Origin: an uncultured bacterium | Lineage (GTDB): Bacteria; Bacteroidota; Bacteroidia; Chitinophagales; Chitinophagaceae | Direction: 5' to 3' | Length of the DNA: 64,000 nucleotides | NCBI GenBank assembly: GCA_903826405.1 | Contig: CAIKEH010000055.1 | Coordinates: 62,001-126,000 of the forward strand | Part shown: positions 8,524 through 18,115 of the stretch, piece after piece | How the letters are laid out: each line of letters opens with the position of its first letter | Numbering within the stretch: position 1 is the first letter of the stretch | Notes under the pieces: model-generated | What the model was told of the DNA's origin: nothing | Seen by the model: only the letters and a program-made list of their open reading frames with translations | Database searches by the model: none | Translations under genes and position numbers: made by a program

Positions 8524-9660
8524 TTACATTTCAAAGAAGGATAATAAAGCGAATGCACTGAATAAGAGAAACATCAAGATAAAAGTTGAAAAAAACAATA
8601 GCACATATTTTAATATGGTTTTCTTTCTTGATTGTTCATAAAAATACCTGAACGACTTATGCCAATAAAAAAAGATGGTCAAAAAACTAATTGATGCAAT
8701 TATCCAACCTTTCAAATGAATGGATTGCAGAATAGAATTCAGAATCAAATATGCAAGAATGAGGATAAATGTTGCGCAGTATAAGTGGATGGTAAACACC
8801 AGATGATTCACATAATAGATCTGTTTATTGCTGATATGAAGCAATTGAAGGAATAAAGCGAATAAAGGCAAGGAAACGAACAGCATTTTTGGGAATGAAT
8901 GAAAAAAGTTTTCTAACACTGCTTGCCCCATCTTTTTATGATCATAGTTATACTTTAATTCAAGGGCGTAATTTTTTCTTTTTAGTTGCCGCATAAAAAA
9001 GTTGTCCCTTTTATCGGGCTGCAGCGAATTCTGAATGGAGTCATAATATTTTAATGTATTTCTTATGCTATCAGCATTCCCCAAATTGGTTAAATTCTCT
9101 TCCTCCAAATTAAGTGAGGGAACACTATCTCTTTTGGTGGAATCTTTTTTTAAAATTCCAATATCTCTGGTGAGTCGATCGAATTTTAAAAAATTCTCCA
9201 CAGAGTCTTCCTCATATGAGATGGAATCTTTTTTTGCAAAGGAAATTTTCAATTCATCTCTCTCTTTTTCCAACCTGGTGATCTCTTTTGATACGGGAAC
9301 TCTTACTTCAGGTATATTTTCTTTTTTTTGAAAAAAGATATTAAATATCAGGAAAAAAACGGCGGATGTAAAAAGATACATCCTGATGGGATGCAGATAA
9401 CTGGTTCTTCTTCCTTTTAAATATTCTTTAGAAAGAAAAGCGGGCTTAAAAAGCAGATACCTGAGCGTGCTGAAAAACTTCCCATCAAAATGGGTCATAT
9501 CTTCCATGAAATGCATTGCCAACGTCCAGAAAGATTCTTTGGGTTCTATATTTTCCTGACCACAAACCTGACAAAATCGTCCTGCTACTTCTGCATTACA
9601 ATTGAGGCAGTTTTTTTCTTTTCTTTCTTGATAGTGGGACAATTGTAAACGTTTTGCCAA
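8524..9660 (-). CDS. DUF3667 domain-containing membrane protein
   Basis: This 378-residue protein starts with a zinc-ribbon-like element, NCLNCNAEVAGRFCQVCGQ (about 17-35, two CxxC pairs). It continues with the DUF3667 signature: FMEDMTHFDGKFFSTLRYL, LLFKPAFLSKEYLKGRRTSY and HPIRMYLFTSAVFF. A charged, coiled-coil-prone middle part (about 115-230) is probably extra-membrane, and four or five hydrophobic segments form the C-terminal half. The family is common in Bacteroidota and its function is not established. The gene is clearly more AT-rich than its neighbours, which could mean relaxed codon use or a different origin. It stands alone, 155 bases from the tRNA. Confidence 0.87.
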   Translation of the reverse strand: MAKRLQLSHYQERKEKNCLNCNAEVAGRFCQVCGQENIEPKESFWTLAMHFMEDMTHFDGKFFSTLRYLLFKPAFLSKEYLKGRRTSYLHPIRMYLFTSAVFFLIFNIFFQKKENIPEVRVPVSKEITRLEKERDELKISFAKKDSISYEEDSVENFLKFDRLTRDIGILKKDSTKRDSVPSLNLEEENLTNLGNADSIRNTLKYYDSIQNSLQPDKRDNFFMRQLKRKNYALELKYNYDHKKMGQAVLENFFHSFPKMLFVSLPLFALFLQLLHISNKQIYYVNHLVFTIHLYCATFILILAYLILNSILQSIHLKGWIIASISFLTIFFYWHKSFRYFYEQSRKKTILKYVLLFFSTFILMFLLFSAFALLSFFEM

Positions 9661-9749
9661 AAATAAAGATCGCTGAGTTCAACTGATAAGTGCAATTTTA
9701 GAAACAAACGGCTAAAAACTTTTAAAGGCTTTTTCGGCTAAACTGAAGA

Positions 9750-10850
9750 TCATTTACCGAACAACTCCTTGACCGGTTCGGCTATGGGATGATCGGCCTT
9801 GAACGTGTATCCAAGCAGTTTGGCGATCGTCTGCGCATATTGCTCCTGGTACAACTGGCCGCCATTACTGATGACTCCTTTGGGGGCGATGCCGGGGCCC
9901 ATCGCCATGAAATAGGTTTCGTTGCAGCGTGGGGTCTGCTCACCATGAGAGGTCCATTTGGCGTCTATGCCGCGACCATGATCCGGAACTATGAGCAGGT
10001 AGGTCTGACCTTTATAGAAGGGGTCCATCTGCAAGGTGTTCCAAAGGTCGCCACAGATGCCGTCGGCATGGTGGCCTGCGTCCAGATAGTCATCATACTT
10101 ACCGGCATGGGCGAACTCATCAGTATCACCGAGGTCAAGGTAGATGATCTTGGGATGCTTCGCCTGCACATAGCTCCGGGCCATGGCATATGTGACGGCA
10201 TCTATGCGCTCGCCTTCCCCGAAGACGCGGGGCACAAGATGCTGGTTTGCGTTGGCGAAGGATTCAGCAGTGCTCAGCGACGGGCCGGGAATATCCTCTT
10301 CATAGACGTTGACATAGATGCCGCTTCGTTTGCGGGCCATGATGCGCGACACCGCATCCCAGCTGGAAAAGGCAGCGACCTTGCCCTTGTAAGCAGGCTG
10401 TTGGTTGAGGTATTCCAGAACGGTGGTGTTCGGATTGTCGGGGTATTCATTGCTGTTCACCTTGGGGTCGAAGTACCCGGCGAAGATCTCGCTGCGGCCA
10501 GGATAGGAGAACCAATACGTATTGCGCAGGTTGACGAGGTTGCCCTTGTCACGGTCCCCGAAGATCTGGCCTTGCTTGGCGAGGGTACCCCAGACAAAGG
10601 GCATGAGTTTCCGTTTGCGGTTCTCGATGTTGGCATCCCAATAAGCTGCATGGTCACTGCGTCCACTCTTGTTCATCTCTTTGCTGAATAGGATGGTCGA
10701 GTCTGCACCCTGAAACAGTTCCTGCCAGCGATATCCGTCCATCACCACGATGACGAGTTTGGCATCGGTTGGTTTGGATTGTGCCGTTGCGAAACAGCTG
10801 AAAGCTATAAGGGCTGAGAAAGTGAACAGATTCTTGATCATACCATTCAT
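9750..10850 (-). CDS. Exported alkaline phosphatase/sulfatase superfamily enzyme
   Basis: This protein of about 366 residues has a signal peptide ending in CFATAQ. The fold is that of the alkaline phosphatase superfamily (phosphodiesterase, sulfatase, phosphoglycerate mutase types): LVIVVMDGYRW with the first metal Asp, NTYWFSYPGRSEIF with a Ser as possible nucleophile, LGDTDEFAHAGKYDDYLDAGHHAD with the Asp and His ligands, and VPDHGRG followed by SHGEQ with the last Asp, His and His. The substrate class cannot be settled from these motifs. The ATG at 10850 is preferred because it gives a proper signal peptide. An ATG at 10841 gives an even shorter one, and the open frame reaches further upstream to 10976 through sequence that does not look like a signal. 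Single gene. Confidence 0.82.
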   Translation of the reverse strand: MNGMIKNLFTFSALIAFSCFATAQSKPTDAKLVIVVMDGYRWQELFQGADSTILFSKEMNKSGRSDHAAYWDANIENRKRKLMPFVWGTLAKQGQIFGDRDKGNLVNLRNTYWFSYPGRSEIFAGYFDPKVNSNEYPDNPNTTVLEYLNQQPAYKGKVAAFSSWDAVSRIMARKRSGIYVNVYEEDIPGPSLSTAESFANANQHLVPRVFGEGERIDAVTYAMARSYVQAKHPKIIYLDLGDTDEFAHAGKYDDYLDAGHHADGICGDLWNTLQMDPFYKGQTYLLIVPDHGRGIDAKWTSHGEQTPRCNETYFMAMGPGIAPKGVISNGGQLYQEQYAQTIAKLLGYTFKADHPIAEPVKELFGK

Positions 10851-11192
10851 GTGTTTGAAGTGGTTTAAAGGTAAAAGGCCATCGCTGGTGTAGGGGACGA
10901 TGGCCATGAATTCTTCGTTAATTTTCGATCGTTCAAAGCGGACTGTAAGCTCCCCTGTTTTCGACTGCACTCCCAAGTTAATATAAAGGGGCTCTGAGTA
11001 AATTATTTAGTCAACTTTCCAATGAGCAAAATCCAGGGCAGCTTACCCGATCAGAAGCGTTCTATTTTACTTTAAATGGGTCTGCCAAATCAAATAAAAC
11101 AGGCAACCCATGGTCAACTTTTCTGGTTACCTGAGGATCTTACATAATTCGGCCAAAGCTTGCATCTCATGCTTTCACGAAAACAGGAATTT
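10851..11192. other. Intergenic stretch without recognised feature
   Basis: About 340 bases lie between the amidohydrolase stop and the phosphatase start, both on the minus strand. It presumably contains the phosphatase promoter. No hairpin terminator, RNA or gene fragment could be made out. Confidence 0.5.
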
Positions 11193-12488
11193 TTACCGAA
11201 GAGTTGAATCTTTATAAACAACCCCGTTCTTCATCACCCATTTCACATTTTGAAGGGCTTTGATGTCTTTTGTAGGGTCGATCTGCAGAGCGATGATGTC
11301 AGCAAAGGCTCCGGGAATGAGCTCTCCTATTTTCCCCTTCATGCTCAATAGGTCGGCTGCAGTGGTCGTGGCAGTTTGAATGGCTTTGACTGGATCAAGC
11401 CCCCACTGAACGAAATACTCGAAGTCTTTGGCTTGGGGTAAACTCCAATCATAGCCCCCGATATCAGTTCCATATGCCAATTTCACTCCAGCGCTCATTG
11501 CTTTCTTGAATGTGGCTTCAATGGATTGTTGGAAATACAGATTGATGGGACTGCCTAGTTTGGCCCTTCCTTCTGCCACATATTCATTCACGAAAAGGGT
11601 GGGGCACCAGAAAACTCCTTTTGTTGCCATCAATCTCATGCATTCCTCGTTCATTCCACTTCCATGTTCAATGCTTGAAGCGCCTGCATTAACGGCAGCT
11701 ATTATTCCATCCGGTGTCATCGCATGTGCTGCGAATTTCTTGTTGCTCCTGAGCGTTTCATCAGCGATGGCTTGGATTTCATCAGGTGTGAAATTGGGCA
11801 ACGATCGGAAACTCCCGTCTTCAAGCCGTCGATAACCACGGTCTGCATAGATCTTTATCCAATCGGCCCCCGCTTCAATCTGGTGTCGGACGGCTCTGCG
11901 CGCTTCATCCGCACCGGTGATCTCCTGCACTCCCTTCGGCATGGACAATTCCCAGGAAAATTCTGAGGATCGTACGGGGTAGTGCCCAGTTGTGTTGATG
12001 GCAAGCGTGGATACGATCAGCCTCGGTCCCTTCATCTCACCATTCTCTATGGCTTTCTTCAGGTCCACATCCGCGAAACCCGCACCCTCGGTCCCGAGAT
12101 CACGGATCGTCGTGAAGCCGTTCATCAATGCCTGTTGGCAACTCTTTACTGCCCGGATGGTTCTGTAGGGCGTCGATTCTTTCAGTATTTGGACATTGTA
12201 ATCATCACTGCTGATATCCCCTTGTAAAAGAACATGGGTGTGGCAGTCGATCATCCCCGGCATGACAAAGGAATTGGAAAGATCGATGGTCGTATCCGCT
12301 TTGATGGTACCGCCGATGCTCAGAATGGTATTGCCCCTGACGTATATGACCTGACCGTTCTGTACCGTTCCACTTTTGGTGTCAAGCAATTTGCCGCACT
12401 TGATGGCGATGGTCTTTTGCGCATTCACCGCCATACTAATGAACAGCAATGAAGCAAGAATTGATCGGAATATGATTTGATATTTCAT
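11193..12488 (-). CDS. Exported amidohydrolase (imidazolonepropionase/prolidase-like)
   Basis: This 431-residue protein has a signal peptide (MKYQIIFRSILASLLFISMAV, then NAQ). The amidohydrolase-superfamily metal site is complete in order: MPGMIDCHTHV (HxH), WIKIYAD with the bridging Lys, KFAAHAM with a His, SSIEHGSG with a His, and LAYGTDIGG with the catalytic Asp. A C-terminal small beta domain closes the composite barrel, with PGAFADIIAL and KNGVVYKD. Similar exported enzymes in Bacteroidota hydrolyse C-terminal dipeptides or other amides. The substrate is not evident here. It stands alone, with a 738-base non-coding stretch upstream. Confidence 0.92.
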   Translation of the reverse strand: MKYQIIFRSILASLLFISMAVNAQKTIAIKCGKLLDTKSGTVQNGQVIYVRGNTILSIGGTIKADTTIDLSNSFVMPGMIDCHTHVLLQGDISSDDYNVQILKESTPYRTIRAVKSCQQALMNGFTTIRDLGTEGAGFADVDLKKAIENGEMKGPRLIVSTLAINTTGHYPVRSSEFSWELSMPKGVQEITGADEARRAVRHQIEAGADWIKIYADRGYRRLEDGSFRSLPNFTPDEIQAIADETLRSNKKFAAHAMTPDGIIAAVNAGASSIEHGSGMNEECMRLMATKGVFWCPTLFVNEYVAEGRAKLGSPINLYFQQSIEATFKKAMSAGVKLAYGTDIGGYDWSLPQAKDFEYFVQWGLDPVKAIQTATTTAADLLSMKGKIGELIPGAFADIIALQIDPTKDIKALQNVKWVMKNGVVYKDSTLR

Positions 12489-13226
12489 GTTCTTTGAATT
12501 TGTCGATTAATGGGTCTGGTCAAAATTGGACTTAATTTCTGGAAAAATCAATTCCAAGTAAACACATCGATAGTTTCCAGCATGGAGCGTCCGAATACGA
12601 ATTCGTCGATCAAGCTGGCTGACAAAAGTTAAATATAATTTTCGATCACGTTTTATGCCGCATTCTCTTTAGTTGTACAAGGGTTTGATATGGAGTAATC
12701 AAAGAGGGTTTTTCCAACTCATTTAAGTTCGGAAAGATGACTCGATGGATCTTCTCCGCAAAGACGGACATGGAATCTTAGTCTGATCTCTTTTTATAAA
12801 GTTGAGTTCATAAAAATTCCATCCTATAAGGTTGCCCTGATTTCATTCCTGATCATTAATTAGTCGATGTCCTATCTAGATTTGAAACCCTTTTAAACCA
12901 CATTCTAGCCGCCTTCGTATTACCAACAGTGACCGTTTGTAAATTGCATTGGGGGATTTTGCCCATGATCAATAATTATGAGTGGATAGTTATTAATAAA
13001 CTAAGCGCGACACGATGACTCCCCAGAATGTTCAATTTTGAGAACAGGTATTCTAACCGGCGGTTTCCGTGCTTAAAGTTCCAGATGTACAGCAAAAAGC
13101 TTTTTGAATTATAAATGAGCACACGAAATCGAGACTTTATCGTGTTCATATATGCCCATTCTGTACAAACTGCTCTAAATAATCGTGTTTAAGCATTTTA
13201 GTTTTGAATAAACATACCGATCGCTC
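12489..13226. other. Long divergent intergenic region, mostly unexplained
   Basis: 738 bases separate two divergent genes, the amidohydrolase and phospholipase A. The stretch is AT-rich and has stops in all frames that I followed. Apart from a possible -7 box near its right end, I see no RNA gene, terminator or gene remnant. Confidence 0.5.
13199..13206 (+). promoter_or_regulatory. Possible -7 box upstream of phospholipase A
   Basis: TAGTTTTG matches the Bacteroidota -7 consensus TAnnTTTG and lies 20 bases before the ATG at 13227. The matching -33 element is not obvious, and the leader would be short. Confidence 0.35.
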
Positions 13227-14135
13227 ATGATAACTGTAATCAGATCAGCCTTGATCTTCGTAGCTATCCTGTTGACATCCATGAATGTCATTGCCCAGAA
13301 AAGGCCGCTATTCATACAGACGGACACCGGTGGCCTCAGAGCAAGATGGGAACTTGATGATAACCATAGGAATGGGACATTCTTTTTTACGGTATATAAA
13401 CCCGTCTATATATTGCCGGTGAACTGGACATCCAACAGGAATATCATGCCCGGGAGCGGAAATCCGAACAACACAGTACACGATACCCTCAACCTGGATG
13501 CTGCGGAGTTGAAATTCCAACTCAGTTTCAAGACGAAGGTCTTTCAGGGGATTTTCTGGGGATATGGGGATCTCTGGGCCGCATACACCCAGACCTCACG
13601 ATGGCAACTGTATAATGGCGAAATTTCGCGCCCGTTCCGTGAAACCAATTATGAGCCGGAGTTCATGCTGGTGTTTCCTACACCATTTCGCTTATTGGGC
13701 GGGGAGGCTCGTATGATGGGCGTTGGTGTTGCTCATCAATCAAATGGTCGTGCACAACCTCTTTCCCGTAGTTGGAACAGAGTCATTTTTCAATTTGGAT
13801 GGGAAAAAGGGAATTGGATGGTTGTAGCCAGACCATGGTTCCGTATCCAGGAACCCGATGCTGTAGATGACAATCCTGGTATAGAGAATTATATCGGGAG
13901 GGGTGATTTGGTGGTTTCATATAATTATAAAGGCAATCAGTTTAGTTTCACTGGTAGGCATTCCTTGCGCCTCGGAGATGCGAATCATGGATCCGCCCAA
14001 ATAGACTGGGCCATGCCGATACGCGGCAACCTGAAAGGCCATCTGCAGATTTTCAACGGCTACGGTGAAAGCATGATTGACTATAACCATCGCCAAACGA
14101 CAATTGGAATTGGACTGTCTTTGGCAGAATGGTGA
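13227..14135 (+). CDS. pldA: Outer-membrane phospholipase A (OMPLA)
   Basis: This 302-residue protein has a signal peptide ending near VIAQ. It is a predicted beta-barrel phospholipase A of the OMPLA family, which hydrolyses acyl chains of phospholipids in the outer leaflet. The active site is intact: VAHQSNGR supplies His170 and Ser172, and PLSRSWNR supplies Ser180 and Asn184. These spacings (His, +2 Ser, +10 Ser, +14 Asn) are exactly those of E. coli His142, Ser144, Ser152 and Asn156. NYEPEFMLVF just before is also typical. Amphipathic strands alternate to an aromatic C-terminal end (LSLAEW). The ATG start agrees with the signal peptide. It stands alone, divergent from the amidohydrolase. 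Confidence 0.93.
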   Translation: MITVIRSALIFVAILLTSMNVIAQKRPLFIQTDTGGLRARWELDDNHRNGTFFFTVYKPVYILPVNWTSNRNIMPGSGNPNNTVHDTLNLDAAELKFQLSFKTKVFQGIFWGYGDLWAAYTQTSRWQLYNGEISRPFRETNYEPEFMLVFPTPFRLLGGEARMMGVGVAHQSNGRAQPLSRSWNRVIFQFGWEKGNWMVVARPWFRIQEPDAVDDNPGIENYIGRGDLVVSYNYKGNQFSFTGRHSLRLGDANHGSAQIDWAMPIRGNLKGHLQIFNGYGESMIDYNHRQTTIGIGLSLAEW

Positions 14136-14308
14136 AGAAAACCAGTTTAGTTCAGGATGCACCAGATACCCCTCGCGAGCATTTTCTGGATATTTATTCC
14201 GCTGTTAACCAAGTTATTCATGGGTTGGTTAGAGCCTAATCTTGAGTTTACGAATTTCTCGAACAAATATTTGCCAGCATTAATAATTTCATGTTTCCAC
14301 GTGCAAAT

Positions 14309-14923
14309 TCAACTCCGAGTGGATGCGATGACCGGTGGTATGGGTTGCGGGACGATATTATGAATCGGTTTGGTCGTTTTCAAATATGCAAAAATGGCTT
14401 TCAATTCAGGATCGGTCATATTCCGGTAAATTTTCCAGGGCATGGGGTCCAGTAAAGGTCTCAAGCCTGGGAGCCCTTTAGAATAACCCTTCCTGATCGC
14501 GTTCATGAATTGTTCTTCTTTCCAGTTGCCGGTCCCCGTTTCGTCAGCAGTGAGATTGGCCGCAAAAGATACCCCCCAAGGCCCTAACCAAGCCGTAAGA
14601 TCGCTTGTCAAAATATAATTATTCTTTTCAATGAATTTACGGTCTGCCTGTGGCGGTGGCATTTCCGAAGGGTGACCCGATAATAACCTGCTACTGTCGA
14701 ATTCAACACCATTTGCAGTGACCTTTTTCGGTGAGTGACAATCATGACAACCGCTTACGGTGACCAGATGTTCACCCCATTTTTCAGGACTGTCAAAACC
14801 CCCATAATTTGTAGCTGATGCTACAACCACATTTTGTGCTACTTGTTGTTTAGAGCTCTCTTTCTGGTCACAAGACACCAAAATAAAGAACATCGATAGG
14901 AACACACCATACTGAAATTTCAT
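14309..14923 (-). CDS. Cytochrome c-type lipoprotein
   Basis: This lipoprotein of about 204 residues has the signal MKFQYGVFLSMFFILVSC, with the lipidated Cys near residue 18. A single haem-binding motif, GCHDCH, occurs in the first third. Further on are GHPSEMPPPQ and LGPWGVSFAANLTADETGTGNW, a pattern seen in mono-haem cytochromes of this type, and MPWKIYRNMTDPELKAIFAYLKTTKP, where one Met may be the distal ligand. The role is periplasmic electron transfer, with unknown partner. The start at 14923 is preferred over the ATG at 14956 because it begins the lipoprotein signal. No oxidoreductase is adjacent. The GMC pair at 6.2-8.2 kb would need such an acceptor, but a link is only a guess. Confidence 0.85.
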   Translation of the reverse strand: MKFQYGVFLSMFFILVSCDQKESSKQQVAQNVVVASATNYGGFDSPEKWGEHLVTVSGCHDCHSPKKVTANGVEFDSSRLLSGHPSEMPPPQADRKFIEKNNYILTSDLTAWLGPWGVSFAANLTADETGTGNWKEEQFMNAIRKGYSKGLPGLRPLLDPMPWKIYRNMTDPELKAIFAYLKTTKPIHNIVPQPIPPVIASTRS

Positions 14924-15065
14924 GTTTAAGTGATTTAAGGAATGAATGAAATGCATTTAGAATGTGCAGCAGAGGACCGATCAATATTCAATGTGTATTC
15001 GAGAAAGAGTGGTCAATATGTAAAACTATGAGTAAATAGGCTTATTGAAATCAATTTACTTATCC

Positions 15066-15863
15066 TTAAATTTCCTTGCCGCAATGGGGACAAGTGGGTT
15101 TCACCTTTTTTCTCCTATTGAATTCTTCTGCAAAGCCAGACGCCAGTATTCCTGTCGGTAATGCGAACATCCCGATGCCCAATACGGAAATCACCGCGGT
15201 CAACAACTTTCCCATTCCGGTGATGGGGTAAACGTCTCCATAACCGACCGTGGTCAGCGTGGCCACGCTCCACCACATGGTGCCCGGTATACTCGAAAAT
15301 TTATCGGGCTGTGCACTGTTTTCAAAGAAGTACATCAGGCTGGAGGCGAAGATCACGAGGAATATCAGTATGATCAGACTCAGGGTCAATTCCTCTTTTT
15401 TTGCCTTGAAAACTCTTTTGAGGATCGCCGTAGCATTCAGGTAACGCTCCAACTTGAAGAAACGCAGGAACCGGACCAATCGTAGCATCCGCAGGAATCT
15501 CAGGTCCACTTTCAGGAGCAGTGGCAGGAAAAAGGGCAGGATGGTGAAGATGTCTATAAGTGAGCCTACGCTGAATATAAATCTTATGCGGCCCCGGATC
15601 GGGTCTTTATACATTTTGTTCTCTGTGATGGTCCAAAGACGCAGCAGGAATTCGATCAAAAAAAAGTAAACTGAAAATACTTCCAGATCCCTGAAGATCT
15701 TTTGATTGGGCAGATAGATCTCCTGAACCGTCTCCAGTATGACCGCAAGGGTGTTAACGATAATCAGACTGACCACCGCCAGATTCAAAATGTAATCAAG
15801 CCTGGTGTCTCCTTCGGTCGGATCCAATAGAATGTACAGCTTCCTTTTGAATGATTTTATCAT
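15066..15863 (-). CDS. Voltage-gated potassium channel-like ion transporter
   Basis: This protein of about 265 residues has six membrane segments and a pore loop. The S4-like segment has regularly spaced Arg (LRFLRMLRLVRFLRFFKLER, about 121-140). The selectivity filter is TLTTVGYGD (about 202-210), diagnostic of K+ channels. The inner helix follows (VLGIGMFALPTGILASGFAEEF). The C-terminus ends in CPHCGKEI, half of a zinc-knuckle, as in many bacterial ion transporters of this family. An ATG at 15902 would add 13 residues. The start at 15863 is preferred because the extra part is not amphipathic or basic like the usual N-terminus. It stands alone. Confidence 0.92.
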   Translation of the reverse strand: MIKSFKRKLYILLDPTEGDTRLDYILNLAVVSLIIVNTLAVILETVQEIYLPNQKIFRDLEVFSVYFFLIEFLLRLWTITENKMYKDPIRGRIRFIFSVGSLIDIFTILPFFLPLLLKVDLRFLRMLRLVRFLRFFKLERYLNATAILKRVFKAKKEELTLSLIILIFLVIFASSLMYFFENSAQPDKFSSIPGTMWWSVATLTTVGYGDVYPITGMGKLLTAVISVLGIGMFALPTGILASGFAEEFNRRKKVKPTCPHCGKEI

Positions 15864-16091
15864 GATAGGGGATAGCTTCGGTTCAGTTAAATATATGGAC
15901 AAGGATTAACTTCTGGTGGAAAATCTTTGGATACGAAAGACCATCTGTAAGGCCAACTAACATATTCATTTACATAGGGTTAAATACATTTTATTCATTC
16001 TTGTAGGAGACTGATTCAGGGAAATCAACTGAAGCACAGAACAAGTTTTAGTGCAGGAGCGTGTTCATGTGAAAATTACCAGGGTCCGGAA

Positions 16092-17750
16092 TCATTTTGA
16101 TTTGATCGCCGACTGAACACTTGTCGCTGCCAGCCTTCCCGTTTGTGCAGAACCATTCATGTATCCCTGAAAATCGAATGCACAATGTTCTCCGGCGAAA
16201 TAAATATTTCCTACCGGCTCAATCTCGGCACCTACTATGCTCGTGGTCTGGCCAACTGTCCAGCAAGCATAACTGCCCAAAGCATACGGGTTCGTGGGCC
16301 AAAGCATGCGCTTCGCTGAATTAGGGATGTAAGCATTGGATGAACCTGGCCATAAGCCGGGAGAATCGAGCAAAGGAAGGAACTGCTTCGTTGCCCAGTA
16401 TTCAGGAGTGTTTTTGCTGAGTTCCAGCCCGAGTTTACCACCTTGCAAAATGGTGTAACAACCCGCAGTCCCTGGTTGAAGGTCACTTCCATCATAACCA
16501 TTTTGTACGGCACCATTGGTGAATATGTACCCTGAGTTATTGAAATTCCTCCATACCCTGGAGGTGAAGCCCATGAACAATTTGGAATTGCTGCCATATC
16601 CGAGCTCCTGTATGCATTTTGTCTTGACCGCAGGGAAAGGCACATTGATCTTGACATTTCGCAGAATGCTGAAAGGCAAGGTCATAACAACGATGTTCGC
16701 TTGTATTTGTGAGACCGTATTATTAGCATCCCGGAAAGAAAGCTTATATCCTTGTCCATTGGACAAGGAATCGAGCTGGACCAGGGTGTAGTTAAAAACG
16801 ATGTTTTTCGATAGTTTTCGGGTCAGGGCATCGGTCAGCATTTGGCTTCCCCCGGCGATCTTGTAACGCTCATCACTGACCCCGAATATCTGGAATCCCT
16901 TATTCGTATTGGGATTGAATAAGTAGAGAAAATTGATCGCCGTCTGTTCATTCACTTCCCTTCCGTATTCGGTCAGATAGGCAACCTCCAGACCCGCACG
17001 TATCCAGCCGCTCATGCCTATGGAATCAAAATAGCTGCTGATGCTCATTTGATCGAATTTCAAAGCGGCTGCATTGCTTTGGCTATAGTTGATCACATTC
17101 GGTAAGGAACGCACATCGGCAATGATCCTGTCTGAATAGGGATGGAATGCTTGTATGATCTGACTTTCTGTATAAAAAACACCATCGACGAAGAAGTCAT
17201 CCCGGAAAAGGACCGCTTCGGTTGGTGATTCAGTATCAAGAAGGGGTAGGTTGAATTCTTTGCAAAGATTGATCATGTCGGTATGGTTGGAATCGATGAA
17301 TTCCCCACCCAATTCCCCGTATATACCATTTCCAACTATGTTCGATTTGGTATATATACGACCACCGCTGCGCGTTGATGCTTCATAAATAGTGGAGGTA
17401 TACCCTGATCTGGAAAGTTGGTATGCGCAATTGAGGCCTGCCATCCCAGCACCAACGATCGCAATGGTAGGTTGGGAGGCTATGTTGGTCCCATTTGCTG
17501 CTCCGGGTATCTCGATTCTGGTTCCCATCCAGCCACTCGCTTTGTTGCAGGAATCCAAGATGCCGGCGCTTGCCACTGCGATCCCCGCCTTTCCCAGATC
17601 TCCCAACATTTTCCTCCTCGAATACGATCTCTCACGCTCCTGGTCGATCATTTCCCGGATGGGCATTTGCCTGCGTTCAGACTCCAAGGAAAGTGAAAAA
17701 GCTTTTTGGACCGTTTTCAGAAAGGAATTGCGTGGTGATTTACGAGACAT
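16092..17750 (-). CDS. Flavin monoamine oxidase family protein with Tat-type signal
   Basis: This 552-residue FAD enzyme has a long N-terminal region containing SYSRRKMLGDLGKAG, a twin-arginine motif, and a hydrophobic stretch ending near Cys68, so it is probably exported folded with its cofactor. The dinucleotide-binding motif is IAIVGAGMAGLNCAYQL, followed by YEASTRSGGRI. The C-terminal FAD motif is GNIYFAGEHCAFDFQGYMNGS, with the substrate-side aromatic residues typical of amine/L-amino-acid oxidases. It would oxidatively deaminate an amine or amino acid outside the cytoplasm, giving hydrogen peroxide. It stands alone. The signal region is longer than usual, and an internal start such as Met29 is possible. 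Confidence 0.9.
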   Translation of the reverse strand: MSRKSPRNSFLKTVQKAFSLSLESERRQMPIREMIDQERERSYSRRKMLGDLGKAGIAVASAGILDSCNKASGWMGTRIEIPGAANGTNIASQPTIAIVGAGMAGLNCAYQLSRSGYTSTIYEASTRSGGRIYTKSNIVGNGIYGELGGEFIDSNHTDMINLCKEFNLPLLDTESPTEAVLFRDDFFVDGVFYTESQIIQAFHPYSDRIIADVRSLPNVINYSQSNAAALKFDQMSISSYFDSIGMSGWIRAGLEVAYLTEYGREVNEQTAINFLYLFNPNTNKGFQIFGVSDERYKIAGGSQMLTDALTRKLSKNIVFNYTLVQLDSLSNGQGYKLSFRDANNTVSQIQANIVVMTLPFSILRNVKINVPFPAVKTKCIQELGYGSNSKLFMGFTSRVWRNFNNSGYIFTNGAVQNGYDGSDLQPGTAGCYTILQGGKLGLELSKNTPEYWATKQFLPLLDSPGLWPGSSNAYIPNSAKRMLWPTNPYALGSYACWTVGQTTSIVGAEIEPVGNIYFAGEHCAFDFQGYMNGSAQTGRLAATSVQSAIKSK

Positions 17751-18115
17751 GATCTTCTTATTATATGTAGAGGAAAAATTGACTTTCCTTTTGATCTCAG
17801 GAAGTGGTTGTAGAAGTAATGCCGCGTATAGTCGATCGACTTACCTTTTCACAACTGGCACAAGAAACGGACTGTAAAATACATTGCCGCTGGTATCTGA
17901 ACATCTGGGGGGATCTGTTTTTTGTGAACTGCTTGAATCGAATGGTAACGGAATGGGTTCTCCAGTGAATTAGTCAACTTCTTAATTCATTCATTTGTAG
18001 ACTGGCATGTTTTTCGGAAGAAAATCCACCAAGACTTCCTGATCAACTCCCTTTTCAGGCTATTTTCCGGTATTTTTGCGCTCTATTCCCCGCCATCCCC
18101 TAATCATCTTCCTGA
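17751..18115. other. Divergent promoter region
   Basis: 365 bases between the flavin oxidase and the Bcr-type exporter, transcribed away from each other. Apart from a possible -7 box near 18071, nothing was recognised. Confidence 0.5.
18071..18078 (+). promoter_or_regulatory. Possible -7 box upstream of the Bcr/CflA exporter
   Basis: TATTTTTG fits the TAnnTTTG consensus, 37 bases before the TTG start codon. There is no obvious -33 box. Confidence 0.3.

Noticed and set aside
8456-8641. 61-codon open frame on the plus strand after the tRNA
   Set aside because: Very AT-rich, overlaps the DUF3667 gene end and has no motif. Chance frame.
9789-10691. 300-codon open frame on the plus strand
   Set aside because: It lies fully antisense to the phosphatase-superfamily gene, whose metal motifs are in the minus frame. 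The plus-strand translation has no family motif or signal.
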